Below are positions 13,702-22,549 of a stretch of DNA of 32,321 nucleotides, piece after piece. Made by a program: the position numbers and the translations under genes. The notes under the pieces were generated by a model, which was not told where the DNA came from, made no database searches, and saw nothing but the letters and a program-made list of their open reading frames with translations. The stretch is from a candidate division FCPU426 bacterium (GTDB lineage Bacteria > Oederibacteriota > PGYV01 > Palsa-1178): contig PLPI01000041.1 of the NCBI GenBank assembly GCA_003159495.1, positions 26,224 to 58,544 of the forward strand, read 5' to 3'. The stretch's first letter is position 1. The number at the start of each line of letters is the position of its first letter.

Positions 13702-14961
13702 CTAATTTGAACTGCTTGTAATTGTTTCAACCCTTTTTTTAAATATATCAGCCAATCTAAAGTGATCCCAATAGGCGTCACAGTCATGGTCTGGTTTTGT
13801 ACCGTTATAGCAATCACGTAAAGATGCGGAAATTTTATCTGATGTACAACACCAGTAATAACAGGGCTGGTTCCAGTCATTATTTGTGTGAAACAACCTT
13901 TTTATATCCAGATCCCCGTCACTATCGTCATGAATGCGCAATATTAGCGTCCCGTTATTATCCGGATGACTGTATGCAAAATCCTCATCCATGTTTGTTG
14001 TAAGTTTTGCAAGAAGCGTATAACACCCGAATTCCTCTTTATCCCTGAAACATCCGTATCCTGTCGATACAAGATTTCCAGGTCCAGCATCTCCTGTATT
14101 TACCGCCGAATATATTTCACACACTATGTTTCCGTGCGGGACATAATTCCCGGGAAATAAAATAATGTTTTTTACACCGGCTAAATATGAGGTGTGTCCG
14201 CTGTCCTCATCATAAGCCTTCACAGCGGCATAAATATAATCCGCTGTAATGCTGAATTCCCAATTTTTTGTGAGTATTCTTTGGGGCGAATATACTATTG
14301 TCCCGTTCAAAGGGGTACAGTAAAAATTGAACGGGAGTGTTTTTCCTGTTGGATATCCTTCATAACTTTTTGGTATATTCAAAGTGTAATTGGTTGAATC
14401 TCCCTCAATTCTTAAATTTCCACTATTGCTGGGAATTGAAAACATAAGATTATCAAACGTATCATGATGCACCAATATCGGCCTTGGAAATTTTGTATGA
14501 TAAACAACCTTATATATTATAGTTGACGCCCCTATTGGTATTGACTCGCTTCCACTTACAACATCCGTCTCAAGCGACGGTATGCCGTAGTTTATGGAAT
14601 TATATGTGTTCGTCACTGGTTCCACCATGAATTTTTGCCCTTCAAATCCGTCATAACCTCCTATATCCATTTCCCACTGCCCGTCATCATGGACATTAAA
14701 AACAAATTTGCCGTCCTTTCCAGTCGTCCCGGTTAGTGTTACCCCCGCCGTCGGCTGGATCAACGTCACCCCGACGTTTGCCATCGGCGTCGACTCCTCG
14801 TGTAAATAAACCGTATACGGCGCGTCCGGCGTCGCTGTCTGCGTCGGCGTCATTTTGATCTTTGACGGGCATATCAGGCACGACCCCTTCTGGCTGCATG
14901 ATATGACCGTAAAAAGAACCGCTGAAACAAGAACCGAAAACAAAAACAATTTTCTGAGCAT
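13702..14961 (-). CDS. Large lipoprotein with carboxypeptidase-regulatory/Ig-like N-terminal domain
   Basis: The 419-residue protein has a lipoprotein signal (FTVISC, Cys22) and a Thr/Pro-rich linker. A domain at about 45-115 follows (YTVYLHEESTPMANVGVTLIQPT, then GTTGKDGKFVFNV), which looks like a carboxypeptidase-regulatory-like beta sandwich. The remaining 300 residues are unrecognised and beta-rich. Close to the C-terminus are Asp-rich stretches (HDDSDGDLDIKR, KPDHDCDAYWDHF) and clustered Cys (CYYWCCTSDK), suggesting calcium or metal contacts and disulfides. The start is ATG 14961 with GGGGAG upstream; an earlier in-frame start at 15006 would bury the signal peptide. It leads the operon with the DNRLRE lipoprotein and the beta-barrel protein and diverges from the AGE epimerase gene. 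Confidence 0.75.
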   Translation of the reverse strand: MLRKLFLFSVLVSAVLFTVISCSQKGSCLICPSKIKMTPTQTATPDAPYTVYLHEESTPMANVGVTLIQPTAGVTLTGTTGKDGKFVFNVHDDGQWEMDIGGYDGFEGQKFMVEPVTNTYNSINYGIPSLETDVVSGSESIPIGASTIIYKVVYHTKFPRPILVHHDTFDNLMFSIPSNSGNLRIEGDSTNYTLNIPKSYEGYPTGKTLPFNFYCTPLNGTIVYSPQRILTKNWEFSITADYIYAAVKAYDEDSGHTSYLAGVKNIILFPGNYVPHGNIVCEIYSAVNTGDAGPGNLVSTGYGCFRDKEEFGCYTLLAKLTTNMDEDFAYSHPDNNGTLILRIHDDSDGDLDIKRLFHTNNDWNQPCYYWCCTSDKISASLRDCYNGTKPDHDCDAYWDHFRLADIFKKRVETITSSSN

Positions 14962-15155
14962 AGGCTCCCCCCAATATAAATATTCGCAAGCCCGCAGTAT
15001 TCCCAAAATATCCGGATTAGTTTATAAAATTTGCCGGTTTTCGGCAAACCCCTCTTTCCCCTTTTTTCTGTCCTTTTTCCGCCTGCCAAAAGCGCAACCC
15101 CCGCCCCCTTTTTTTCGTTATATATTTGTTAATTAAACATAATAAGGAGTCATAA

Positions 15156-16610
15156 ATGAAAAAATTACTTTTACCGGCAGTTTTGTTGTCGTTTGTCTTT
15201 GCCCTTTTTTCCGCGGGTTTTGCCTCGGCTTCAGCGAGTGACGCTGTTTTATCCCCGGGCCACTGGATAGATGAGGGGCTTACAAATTTTGCGCCCTTCT
15301 GGGAAAAAACCATTGACAATGAAAACGGCGGATTTTTTACCAACATAAACGAGGACGGAACACAGGGCGAGCCCGCCAACAAATATACCCGTATGAACTC
15401 GCGCGTTGTTTTCGGATTCTGCGTTGCCTACCTTATCTCCGGCGACGATAAATACCTGGTATTCGCCAAGCACGGCATGGATTTTCTTTCGCAGTACTGC
15501 TATGACAAGGACAACGGCGGCTGGGCCACCACTGTTGACGAAGGGGGCGACCCCGACGGCGGCAACAAAAACCTTTTTGACGAGACCTACGGCAATGTCG
15601 GGCCCATACTTTATTATTTCACCACAGGCGACAAAAACGCCCTTTCGCTGGTCTCAAAAACCCACGCCCTTATGCAGTCAAATGCGTGGGACAAACAAAA
15701 CGGGGGATATTACGCTTACGTGGGTTATAACTGGAGCACCGCAACAGGCACAAAATCCTTTAATTCAATGCTCGATACCTGCACCGCATACCTTATATAT
15801 TATTATATGTCCACGCGCGACCCTTCCGTATTAAAGGACCTCACCGCAACTGGCGGGACAATACTCGCCCACATGATAGACAAAAACGGTTTTGTGGGGG
15901 AATCGTTTGACGGGGAATGGAACTCGCTGGAAACCAACCTGTGGGTGGGCCACAACCTGAAGACGGCATGGGTTTTAACAAGGCTTTATTACATAACCGG
16001 GGATAAAAAATACCTGGACGCCGCGGAGAAAATTGCCTCTGGCCAGATAAAATACACCTGGGATAAAAAATTTGGCGGATGGTTCTTCCATTTCGACGCA
16101 AAATCACCTTTAATAACAGATGATGACAAAGACTGGTGGACGCAGGAAGAGGGCGACAACCTCATGTTATCCCTTTACCACATAACCGGCAATAAAAAAT
16201 TCCTGGATAAATTCATTGCAGGCGCGCAATTCTGGGACAAATATTTCGTGGACAATAAATACGGCGAGGTTTATGAAAGGCTGGACCGCGGCGGGAAACC
16301 ATCTATAAGGGCCAAAGCGGATTATTATAAAAGTTCATACCACTCCATGGAAACCGTGCTGACAAATTACCTTTACCTTAGCCTCTATAAAAACCACGCC
16401 GACACACCCCTTTATTTCAGCCTTTCCGCCGACGCGGCCGGCGAAAAGCATTACGTAAACATCCTTGAGGATCCGGCTGTTGTGATAAAGGCAGTCGCTA
16501 TCGACGGCAAACCGTGGACGGATTTCAACGCGGCTGAGGGTTATATAAACCTTCCTGCAGGCAAAGACATGAAGGTAAAGGTCACGCTGGGGATGGCAGG
16601 TCAAAGTTAA
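15156..16610 (+). CDS. Exported AGE-family epimerase/isomerase (N-acylglucosamine or cellobiose 2-epimerase-like)
   Basis: The 484-residue protein has a signal peptide (residues 1-28, ending ASASA) and an alpha/alpha-barrel of the AGE superfamily. The two catalytic His candidates are in place: His266 in WVGHNLKTAW and His396 in YKSSYHSMET. Arg83 in MNSRVVFGF and Glu331/332 in DWWTQEEGDN fit the conserved sugar-binding set. Family members invert C2 of N-acetylglucosamine, mannose/glucose or cellobiose-type sugars. A secreted form is unusual, since classical members are cytoplasmic. About 60 residues beyond the barrel (from AAGEKHYVNI) form a small beta-rich tail. AAGGAG precedes the ATG. It may process sugars released outside the inner membrane, for example by the GH44 enzyme downstream in the window. 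Confidence 0.85.
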   Translation: MKKLLLPAVLLSFVFALFSAGFASASASDAVLSPGHWIDEGLTNFAPFWEKTIDNENGGFFTNINEDGTQGEPANKYTRMNSRVVFGFCVAYLISGDDKYLVFAKHGMDFLSQYCYDKDNGGWATTVDEGGDPDGGNKNLFDETYGNVGPILYYFTTGDKNALSLVSKTHALMQSNAWDKQNGGYYAYVGYNWSTATGTKSFNSMLDTCTAYLIYYYMSTRDPSVLKDLTATGGTILAHMIDKNGFVGESFDGEWNSLETNLWVGHNLKTAWVLTRLYYITGDKKYLDAAEKIASGQIKYTWDKKFGGWFFHFDAKSPLITDDDKDWWTQEEGDNLMLSLYHITGNKKFLDKFIAGAQFWDKYFVDNKYGEVYERLDRGGKPSIRAKADYYKSSYHSMETVLTNYLYLSLYKNHADTPLYFSLSADAAGEKHYVNILEDPAVVIKAVAIDGKPWTDFNAAEGYINLPAGKDMKVKVTLGMAGQS

Positions 16611-16641
16611 AAGTTAAAATGCAAAACAAATAAAGTTAAAA
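16603..16641. repeat. Short direct repeats (AAAGTTAAAA)
   Basis: Three copies of AAAGTTAAAA occur at 16603, 16610 and 16632 across the stop codon of the epimerase gene and the following gap. They are AT-rich and may be simple-sequence slippage. Confidence 0.35.
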
Positions 16642-16667
16642 CAATTAGAAGCGGTTCTTTATTGTTT

Positions 16668-17189
16668 TTATCTGATCTTAACCCTCTTTTTGTCTATCTT
16701 TTCCCTTATCAACCTTATCACCGCTTCCGCTTCGGCGGGCGCGGCAAAGTCTTTTTTCGGCACCAGGTATTCCTTTACGGCAGATATGCAGAACGAGAAA
16801 TATTTTTTATTCGCAACCGCCAGGATTATCTTGTCCCACCCTATCCAGGTGTTGCCGTATTCCGCCGATATTGTGAAACCCTCTTCATCAAAAATATATG
16901 TCTGTTCCTGTTTTATATGGTCGTCGGTCTCGAATATTTTTTTGACGTTGAAATAGACCAGCGACGGCATAATTATCAGGTATGCGCCGTAAAAAATGAT
17001 CACCGGCAAAAAGCTTTTTACAAAATGGGCCGCGCTCCTTCCGGAAGCAAGTGTTGCGACAAACGTCCCCGCCATGAGCAGGATTATAAGAGCGTTTATT
17101 ATTTTAAACGTGGGTGAAAATACCCTTGATAAATGCCATCCCCTGAACTCCTGTTCGGTCATTTTAACCCTTACCGTTATCTTTTCCAT
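16668..17189 (-). CDS. YcxB-like membrane protein
   Basis: The 173-residue protein has the YcxB-family layout. A short N-terminal region (VKMTEQEFRGWHLSR) is followed by two membrane segments (about 30-50 and 60-82) and a C-terminal domain with IFDEEGFTISAEYGNTWIGWDKIILAVANKKYFSFCIS, which is the family signature. The role of the family is not established. GGGAGG lies just before the ATG. It is transcribed towards the epimerase gene and probably stands alone, since a terminator separates it from the upstream DUF4870 gene. Confidence 0.8.
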   Translation of the reverse strand: MEKITVRVKMTEQEFRGWHLSRVFSPTFKIINALIILLMAGTFVATLASGRSAAHFVKSFLPVIIFYGAYLIIMPSLVYFNVKKIFETDDHIKQEQTYIFDEEGFTISAEYGNTWIGWDKIILAVANKKYFSFCISAVKEYLVPKKDFAAPAEAEAVIRLIREKIDKKRVKIR

Positions 17190-17240
17190 GATGCCTCCCG
17201 TATGCTGTGTTGATGTATTATAACACCCGGCTATAAAAAT

Positions 17241-17275
17241 AAAAAGGCGGGTTTTACCCCGCCTTTTTATTTTTT
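17241..17275 (-). terminator. Bidirectional-looking rho-independent terminator
   Basis: An 11-bp stem AAAAAGGCGGG / CCCGCCTTTTT with a 6-base loop has A tracts on one side and T tracts on the other. On the minus strand it ends the DUF4870 transcript, about 12 bases after that gene's stop. Confidence 0.85.
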
Positions 17276-17286
17276 GCCCTGCCGGT

Positions 17287-17625
17287 CTATCCGGCCTGTT
17301 TTTCGGCCATGTCGCCGACTATCGGAAGCTTGAATTTTTCACCCTTGTACGCTTTGTACATTAAAAAGATCCAGAGTATCAGCGTAACCGGCCACAAAAA
17401 AACCGCGACTATCCATCCCAGCACCGGTATGGCGCCGAGCACAATGTTTATTACCAGAAGCCCGGCGAATGTTATTAACGACTGCATTGCGTGGAAACGG
17501 ACGAACTTGTTGTCCTTTTCAATCAGAAAAAAAACAAGCCCCGATACCCAGCCAAACAGATAACATAACATCGCCTCGAAATTCTCGGTCAGTCCTGACG
17601 CTGTTTTGTTTGAATTTTCAGCCAT
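17287..17625 (-). CDS. DUF4870-type small membrane protein
   Basis: The 112-residue protein has three or four hydrophobic segments. It carries the motif pattern of DUF4870/Tic20-like small membrane proteins: AMLCYLFGWVSGLVFFLIEKDNKFVRFHAMQS, then VLGAIPVLGWIVAVFLWPVTLILWIFLMYKAYKGEKFKLPIVGDMAE. The sequence FVRFHAMQSL is especially characteristic. Function is unknown; it is an inner-membrane protein. AGGAGGGGG precedes the ATG. It has its own terminator and appears monocistronic. Confidence 0.85.
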   Translation of the reverse strand: MAENSNKTASGLTENFEAMLCYLFGWVSGLVFFLIEKDNKFVRFHAMQSLITFAGLLVINIVLGAIPVLGWIVAVFLWPVTLILWIFLMYKAYKGEKFKLPIVGDMAEKQAG

Positions 17626-17713
17626 AAAGCACCCCCTCCTTTCATGATTTATACCCGCCTTATACCGGCAGAATAAATCGGAAAGGTTTTTTTGTCAATG
17701 TTTTTTTCCGGCC

Positions 17714-19303
17714 TCACATTGAGGTCAGCACAGCGTGGTATCCCGCAAGGGGCGGCATCTCTATGGTAAAGACGTTCCCCTTTACGGCCGGGGCGCCGCG
17801 CGGCGTCAGTTGCGGCCCGGCATACCTGTCGAACCCGAAGACCAGGATATTTTTATACGGCTTTTTTGATATCAGCGTCACCCTGGCTGTCAGCGTGTTG
17901 CCCGTGTCCTTGTTCAGCAGTATGATGTGCAGTTTTGAAGCGTCTTTTCCGTCTATGGAAGCGTAGCAGGAAAGTTTTTCATTGTCACCGGACGAGGCGT
18001 ATACGGAGGTGTCCCCGAACTGCGAGCCGGCGCCGTCGTAGTCGCGGTAAAGCCTGAATGCCGCCAGTGAATATGCCCCCCATTCTACCATCCAGTAATT
18101 TGCCATGTACACGCCGTATTTTCCGAATATGCCCAGCGCATCCGCCTCGGCAATTCCGCCTGACGGGTGGAAACCCGCGCCGAACTCGTATTCACTGAAT
18201 GAAAGTTTGGTGCCGGGATAATATTTTTTTATGAGGTCCTTTAATTTCGGTATCAGCATCATGGGGCAGTTGCCCGAGGAGCATATCCAGCTTGATTCGG
18301 AATATTCCGGGTCCCACAGCGAGCGCGGCGCCTCCACCCTGGCCTCGGCGTTATCCTCTGAAGAGCCCTGCGAAAAAACCACACGCTTGCCGGCGCCCGT
18401 TGCCTCCGGATAATAATGCACGTCGAGCACGTCCAGCAGCCTTTTCCCTTTTACCACTTCCGCCTTTTTCATCATGGCAAGGTAATATCCGAGGAACCAC
18501 CCGTAGATCCACTGCTGTTTTGTATAATACGGCGCGTTCTGGAATGTTTTATAGCCGTTAAAACCGTATGACGCCGGCCCGAATATCTCCGCGTGCGGGT
18601 CCAGGGATTTTATCACCATGGAAGCCTCTATGGATTTGTTTATGTATTCCTCCGCCCCTGTCTTGTCGGGATGCAGCAGAGGATGTGTCGTGCTCCAGAT
18701 ATCCGGTTCGTTGTCCAGCGAATACCCCTTTACGCCTGTGGCGGTATCTGATTTGCCGTATTTTTTGACCAGGTAATTTATCTCCTCGTCAAGGTAGACA
18801 TAATTGTCGTTCTTGTCCGGCTCTGCCGCGAACGCGCCGGGTTTTTTAAAAATCACCTGCGCCCATCTGTCTGAAGGCGCTTTATCCGACGCGGAAACCG
18901 GCCCTGATTTGTCCTTTGCCACATATCCGGCGAGCTCAACCGTGACCAGCGAGTAGGCATTCATCGCTATTGATTTATCATGGAACGCCTCTATGACTCC
19001 CGCTGTCTTGTCGGCGGGCCCTTCCATGCCCATATTATCCGCCAGATAATTGTCGGACGACTGCTGGTAGTCGCTGCCCGCGTTGGAGGCGTTGTTTTCC
19101 CAGTTATATCCCGTCATCCTGTTGCCGCCGAGGCGCCGGGCGGTTATTTTCAAATCCGGCGGAAGGTCCTGGTTCGTCCCGTAGATATAGGGGCTTATGG
19201 CCGAATTATCCTTTGAGACGTTCACGGTTACGGCTACGGCCGCGCCGAAGGCATAACCGCATACTGCGGCCGCTAAAAAAAGCAGTATCATTATTTTTTT
19301 CAT
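17714..19303 (-). CDS. Secreted glycoside hydrolase family 44 endoglucanase-like protein
   Basis: The 529-residue protein has a signal peptide (cleavage near AFGA, residue 20) and a GH44 TIM barrel. Diagnostic segments are RRLGGNRMTGYNWENNASNAGSDY (57-79), GYSLDNEPDIW (193-203, acid/base Glu199) and LSFSEYEFGAG (367-377, probable nucleophile Glu371). A C-terminal beta domain (from about 435) ends with EMPPLAGYHAVLTSM. GH44 enzymes cut beta-1,4 glucans and xyloglucan with retention of configuration. No carbohydrate-binding or dockerin module is attached, so it is a simple free or cell-associated enzyme. The start is ATG 19303 with GGAGGG next to it; an in-frame start at 19378 would overlap the AraC gene and bury the signal peptide. 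It lies 68 bases after that AraC regulator. Confidence 0.93.
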   Translation of the reverse strand: MKKIMILLFLAAAVCGYAFGAAVAVTVNVSKDNSAISPYIYGTNQDLPPDLKITARRLGGNRMTGYNWENNASNAGSDYQQSSDNYLADNMGMEGPADKTAGVIEAFHDKSIAMNAYSLVTVELAGYVAKDKSGPVSASDKAPSDRWAQVIFKKPGAFAAEPDKNDNYVYLDEEINYLVKKYGKSDTATGVKGYSLDNEPDIWSTTHPLLHPDKTGAEEYINKSIEASMVIKSLDPHAEIFGPASYGFNGYKTFQNAPYYTKQQWIYGWFLGYYLAMMKKAEVVKGKRLLDVLDVHYYPEATGAGKRVVFSQGSSEDNAEARVEAPRSLWDPEYSESSWICSSGNCPMMLIPKLKDLIKKYYPGTKLSFSEYEFGAGFHPSGGIAEADALGIFGKYGVYMANYWMVEWGAYSLAAFRLYRDYDGAGSQFGDTSVYASSGDNEKLSCYASIDGKDASKLHIILLNKDTGNTLTARVTLISKKPYKNILVFGFDRYAGPQLTPRGAPAVKGNVFTIEMPPLAGYHAVLTSM

Positions 19304-19371
19304 ATTCCCTCCGTATGTTAATCTGCGTTCCTCATCATTCATAACGGCTTTTGTGGCCGGAGGGTTGCGGC

Positions 19372-19815
19372 TTAACACCGTTTTTTCCCGCTGCCCGGCG
19401 GTGTTCCACCGGCCAGGATGCGGCGTATCTCGCTTTCTGTCAGCCTGTGCCTTTCCCTGTCAATTATAATGCGCCTGTTTTTCCTGTAAACGGCCGGCGT
19501 TGTGCCGAAGACCTTTTTAAACGACCTTGAAAAGGCCTCCCTGGACTCAAAGCCGTATTCAATTGCAAGGGCGGCGGTGGCTTTTTTTGTGGAGAGCAGT
19601 TTCCTGGATATTATGGTGAGTTTTCTTTTTCTTATGTAGCATCCCACGGTTTCCCTGAAAATCTGTTTGAAGAGCCTCCAGAAATGGTCCTTTGAAATGC
19701 ATGCGGCGCCGGCTGCCTGCGCAACGGTTACTCTCTCATTTATGTTTCTTTCAATATAATCAACCGCGCTCTTCATGCTTCTGTAATATCGTTTTCTGTT
19801 CAAATTCACCGCCAT
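19372..19815 (-). CDS. Short AraC-family transcriptional regulator
   Basis: The 147-residue protein consists almost wholly of the AraC DNA-binding region with its two helix-turn-helix units: about 31-52 (VAQAAGAACISKDHFWRLFKQ) and about 79-101 (ATAALAIEYGFESREAFSRSFKKVFGTTP). It lacks the usual sugar-sensing N-terminal domain, resembling MarA/SoxS-size activators whose level rather than ligand binding sets activity. A basic tail of about 35 residues follows. It sits directly upstream of the GH44 gene on the same strand, so control of that gene is plausible. The ATG at 19815 has no good ribosome site; Met14 (19776) is an alternative start. Confidence 0.85.
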   Translation of the reverse strand: MAVNLNRKRYYRSMKSAVDYIERNINERVTVAQAAGAACISKDHFWRLFKQIFRETVGCYIRKRKLTIISRKLLSTKKATAALAIEYGFESREAFSRSFKKVFGTTPAVYRKNRRIIIDRERHRLTESEIRRILAGGTPPGSGKKRC

Positions 19816-19922
19816 GTTTGTATATACGATATCGCTTTTTTAAGATATTACAACATTGGGGTGAAATTTCAACAGGGTTTATTTTGGGGTTTATCCAGCA
19901 GGACAAACATTAAAAGGCTTAA

Positions 19923-20708
19923 TTACGCGGTTATTTCATCCTTTAAAATGGAAAAAAATATTTCGGATGCCTCTTTTTCAAGCCACGGTGTATGGCCGCA
20001 GTTTTTCAGCAGGTGAAAGGTGAATTTTCTTTTCACACGGGATAGCGGCGCCCTCACGCCTTCCGCGGGGTACGGGTCGTAGTCCCCGTGTATGGCCGTG
20101 ACGTGGCACTTTACAGATTTCGAAAGCGCAAGAAGCTCCCCGCTGCTGCGCATTGCCGAGGCTTCGTTCCATATGCGTTCATAAATGTCGGCGTTGTGTT
20201 CCGGTTTTTCGGCGGCCGAAAAATCCGGGTTAAACAAATCTGACTGCTGCGTCAGTTGTCCGATGCGCTCCATGAGCCTTCTTTTGTCGCGCACCGCCTT
20301 GTTGCCTATGTTGGAAAAAAGAAATTCAAATTCCTGCCTTAATGGATGTTTGAGCCTTGAGAGCCTTGCCGGCATTATAGCCGCGGCATATTCGTCTGTA
20401 AAAGGCGGGCTGGATATCATGATGATTTTTTTTACAAGTTTCGGGTATTTCGCCGTAAAAATCCACGACAGCCACGCTCCCCAGGAATATCCCGCGAGTA
20501 TGATTCCTCCGGGCGCTTTTCTTTCTATGATGAGCCTTAATTCCTCGACCTGCCCGTTTATATTCATGGCTGTCTGGAACGGCTCGATGGAGGGACAATA
20601 TTCAGAGACGCGCTTTGCCACGGGCTTTAATTCTCCCGCGGCTCCGGGCCCTCCGTGAATGAAAGCAACATTAAATGGTCCCTGTCCGTATTCCCTGAAT
20701 TTTTCCAT
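19923..20708 (-). CDS. Alpha/beta hydrolase
   Basis: The 261-residue protein is a standard alpha/beta-fold hydrolase: HGGPGA (18-23) forms the oxyanion region, GYSWGAW (73-79) carries nucleophile Ser75, Asp209 or Asp211 in HGDYDPY is the acid, and His239 in NCGHTPW completes the triad. HGGPG at the front is shared by proline iminopeptidases and C-C-bond or ester hydrolases, so the substrate is open. There is no signal peptide; it acts in the cytoplasm. It follows the GH-like gene by 23 bases on the same strand and is probably co-transcribed, hinting at a carbohydrate ester or glycoside-conjugate substrate. Confidence 0.88.
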   Translation of the reverse strand: MEKFREYGQGPFNVAFIHGGPGAAGELKPVAKRVSEYCPSIEPFQTAMNINGQVEELRLIIERKAPGGIILAGYSWGAWLSWIFTAKYPKLVKKIIMISSPPFTDEYAAAIMPARLSRLKHPLRQEFEFLFSNIGNKAVRDKRRLMERIGQLTQQSDLFNPDFSAAEKPEHNADIYERIWNEASAMRSSGELLALSKSVKCHVTAIHGDYDPYPAEGVRAPLSRVKRKFTFHLLKNCGHTPWLEKEASEIFFSILKDEITA

Positions 20709-20731
20709 TTCCCCATTCTTCCTGAAAATAA

Positions 20732-22363
20732 TCAGATTTTGTGCTTGTAAAAGGTCCTCATGGCCTCGTAAAGCTGTATGTTGGCGTAAGGCTCGAAAGG
20801 AGCCTTAAAAACTTTTGTTATAATCGGATTATGCAGTATGTACCTGTAATTCGCCGAAAAAGCCGCGCCCGTGTGGCCGGAAAGTTCGTCAGTCGTAATA
20901 GGAAGGTTTAAGACCCATACGGTGCTTCTTTTTATCTTATAACCGGTCACCAGCGAATAGGCATTGTTGACCAGGGCTATTCTCTTTCCGTTCTGGATCT
21001 CATTTGAAATATATATATTGTCGTCCACCATCTCCTCATTGCCGCGGAACGTTATCGTATCGACCTTTATCTCTTCCTTGAGTTCCTCAACCTCAAAATG
21101 TTTCTTCAGGTATTTTGCGGCGTCCACCGTGAGCACGACGTTCTTTCCCGTTTTTATAAGGTGGTTGAAAAGCGCCGGAAACTCCGCCGGCTTTGCCGAC
21201 TGCGCCGTGAGTATGACTATTTTTTCCCTTAAATTCTTTTTGTCCGTAAGGTAAGCAGGCACGCCCGCCATGAGCAGATACTGCAGAAAAAGCTCGTCGC
21301 CGTATGTGTTGAGCTGCCTTATCACGGGAATTGAAAATATACTGCCGAACGAATGAAGGCGGTCTATCTTTTCGCTTTTTTCAACAAGCTCCTCCACCAG
21401 CGGCCTCATGAGCGGCTGGGGCAGGATTCCGGCGCAGAACAGTATTATTTCCCCGGCCCCGCCGATCACGGACTGGTATGCCTGCTCGGTGTATATTTCC
21501 CTGTCGCACTGGTAAATGTCGAACCACGCCTTTTTGACCTTGCCCGGCGCTATGTTTTTTATGTACATATAAAACATGGAGCCGTAAACCGGCATAAAAC
21601 GCGCCTGCCTGAAATCGCGCGTCTCGGTGCCGACGGCTATCTCGTCGTAAAGCGGAATGAGCTTTTCAAGGTCGTAGCCCCTGTCATAAAAACTTTCATA
21701 CCACTGCGGGAGCTTGAGGATAATATTTACGTCCTTGTTTACTTTCTTTGCCGGTTCTATTATATATTTTTTTGAGACGTCAAAAAGCAGTTTTGACCTG
21801 TATTCCTGCCAGCTCTTTTTCCCCTTCGCCTTTTTGCAGGCGGAGCATTCGCATACCGTAAAAAACCAGTCGTCGATTATGATTTCGTCAAATATGGAAG
21901 CCGTCATTTCAAATACCTTTTTCATCCTGCGGTTGGCTTCCCTGTCGGTGAAACATCCGGAAGCCGTCGGGTATGGGTTTTTTTCAGTTGTGGAAAAATG
22001 CGTCGGTGTAATCGCCCCGGATACCATGTATTTTTCCTTTAAAAGGGCGTCCCTGGCGGCAATTAAAACCGCCGCGTCAACGGTGTACCCGTCGCGGTAG
22101 CTTTCAAGGTAAACTTTTTTAACCGAGAGCGGGGCCGCTATTTTTAAGAATTTCGATATTGACGCGCCGTAATCCCGGACGTCAAAAGCGGTAAAAAACA
22201 GGGAATAAAAATAATTTTTTGTCTGTATGGCCCTGCCCTTGAACGGGGTGTAGTCGGATATCAACGGGTCCATGGGAACGGAAATCGGCCACTTTGCAAG
22301 GGGCCTCAGTTTCTTAGAAGGGTAATTAAGACTTTCAACAAATTCTTTCTGCTGTGTTGCCAT
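20732..22363 (-). CDS. Uncharacterised cytoplasmic TIM-barrel protein, glycoside-hydrolase-like
   Basis: The 543-residue protein is not one I can name. Its shape is that of an unusual GH: a barrel-like region about 50-320, then an alpha/beta segment about 340-425 (YLLMAGVPAYLTDKKN, KIVILTAQSAKPAEFPALFNHLIKTGKNVVLTVDAAKYL). That segment resembles the amidotransferase-like trimerisation domain of GH42 and related putative GHs. Acidic residues near strand ends are YLESYRDG (85-92) and FDEIIIDDWFF (158-168). The latter is followed by CECSACKKAKG (171-181), a Cys cluster seen in several putative GH families. No signal peptide is present, so any substrate must be imported. GGAG lies nine bases before the ATG. 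It is the first gene of a likely pair with the alpha/beta hydrolase. Confidence 0.6.
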   Translation of the reverse strand: MATQQKEFVESLNYPSKKLRPLAKWPISVPMDPLISDYTPFKGRAIQTKNYFYSLFFTAFDVRDYGASISKFLKIAAPLSVKKVYLESYRDGYTVDAAVLIAARDALLKEKYMVSGAITPTHFSTTEKNPYPTASGCFTDREANRRMKKVFEMTASIFDEIIIDDWFFTVCECSACKKAKGKKSWQEYRSKLLFDVSKKYIIEPAKKVNKDVNIILKLPQWYESFYDRGYDLEKLIPLYDEIAVGTETRDFRQARFMPVYGSMFYMYIKNIAPGKVKKAWFDIYQCDREIYTEQAYQSVIGGAGEIILFCAGILPQPLMRPLVEELVEKSEKIDRLHSFGSIFSIPVIRQLNTYGDELFLQYLLMAGVPAYLTDKKNLREKIVILTAQSAKPAEFPALFNHLIKTGKNVVLTVDAAKYLKKHFEVEELKEEIKVDTITFRGNEEMVDDNIYISNEIQNGKRIALVNNAYSLVTGYKIKRSTVWVLNLPITTDELSGHTGAAFSANYRYILHNPIITKVFKAPFEPYANIQLYEAMRTFYKHKI

Positions 22364-22549
22364 TTATATCATCTCCAGCCGGATCAAACGGCTTTGAAAA
22401 GCAAAAAATTCTTCAACTGTGGCCGTGAAATCATCAAAACAGCCATAATCAAATTTTCGGGCATGCAATTCAAATTCCAGGTTTTTTAGCTGTTTTTATT
22501 ATACTACTATTTGGCCTGCCACACAAGGTATATTAAGCCCCGGCCTGCC

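Noticed and set aside
15017-15382. Minus-strand frame of 121 codons across the epimerase start
   Set aside because: It is antisense to the signal peptide of a well-supported gene and overlaps the shared promoter region; no family features.
16603-16641. AAAGTTAAAA repeats as a regulator binding array
   Set aside because: Copies are irregularly spaced, overlap the stop codon of a gene and are AT-rich enough to be simple sequence.
19304-19378. 25-residue extension of the GH44 protein overlapping the AraC gene
   Set aside because: It would bury the signal peptide; GGAGGG directly precedes the ATG at 19303.
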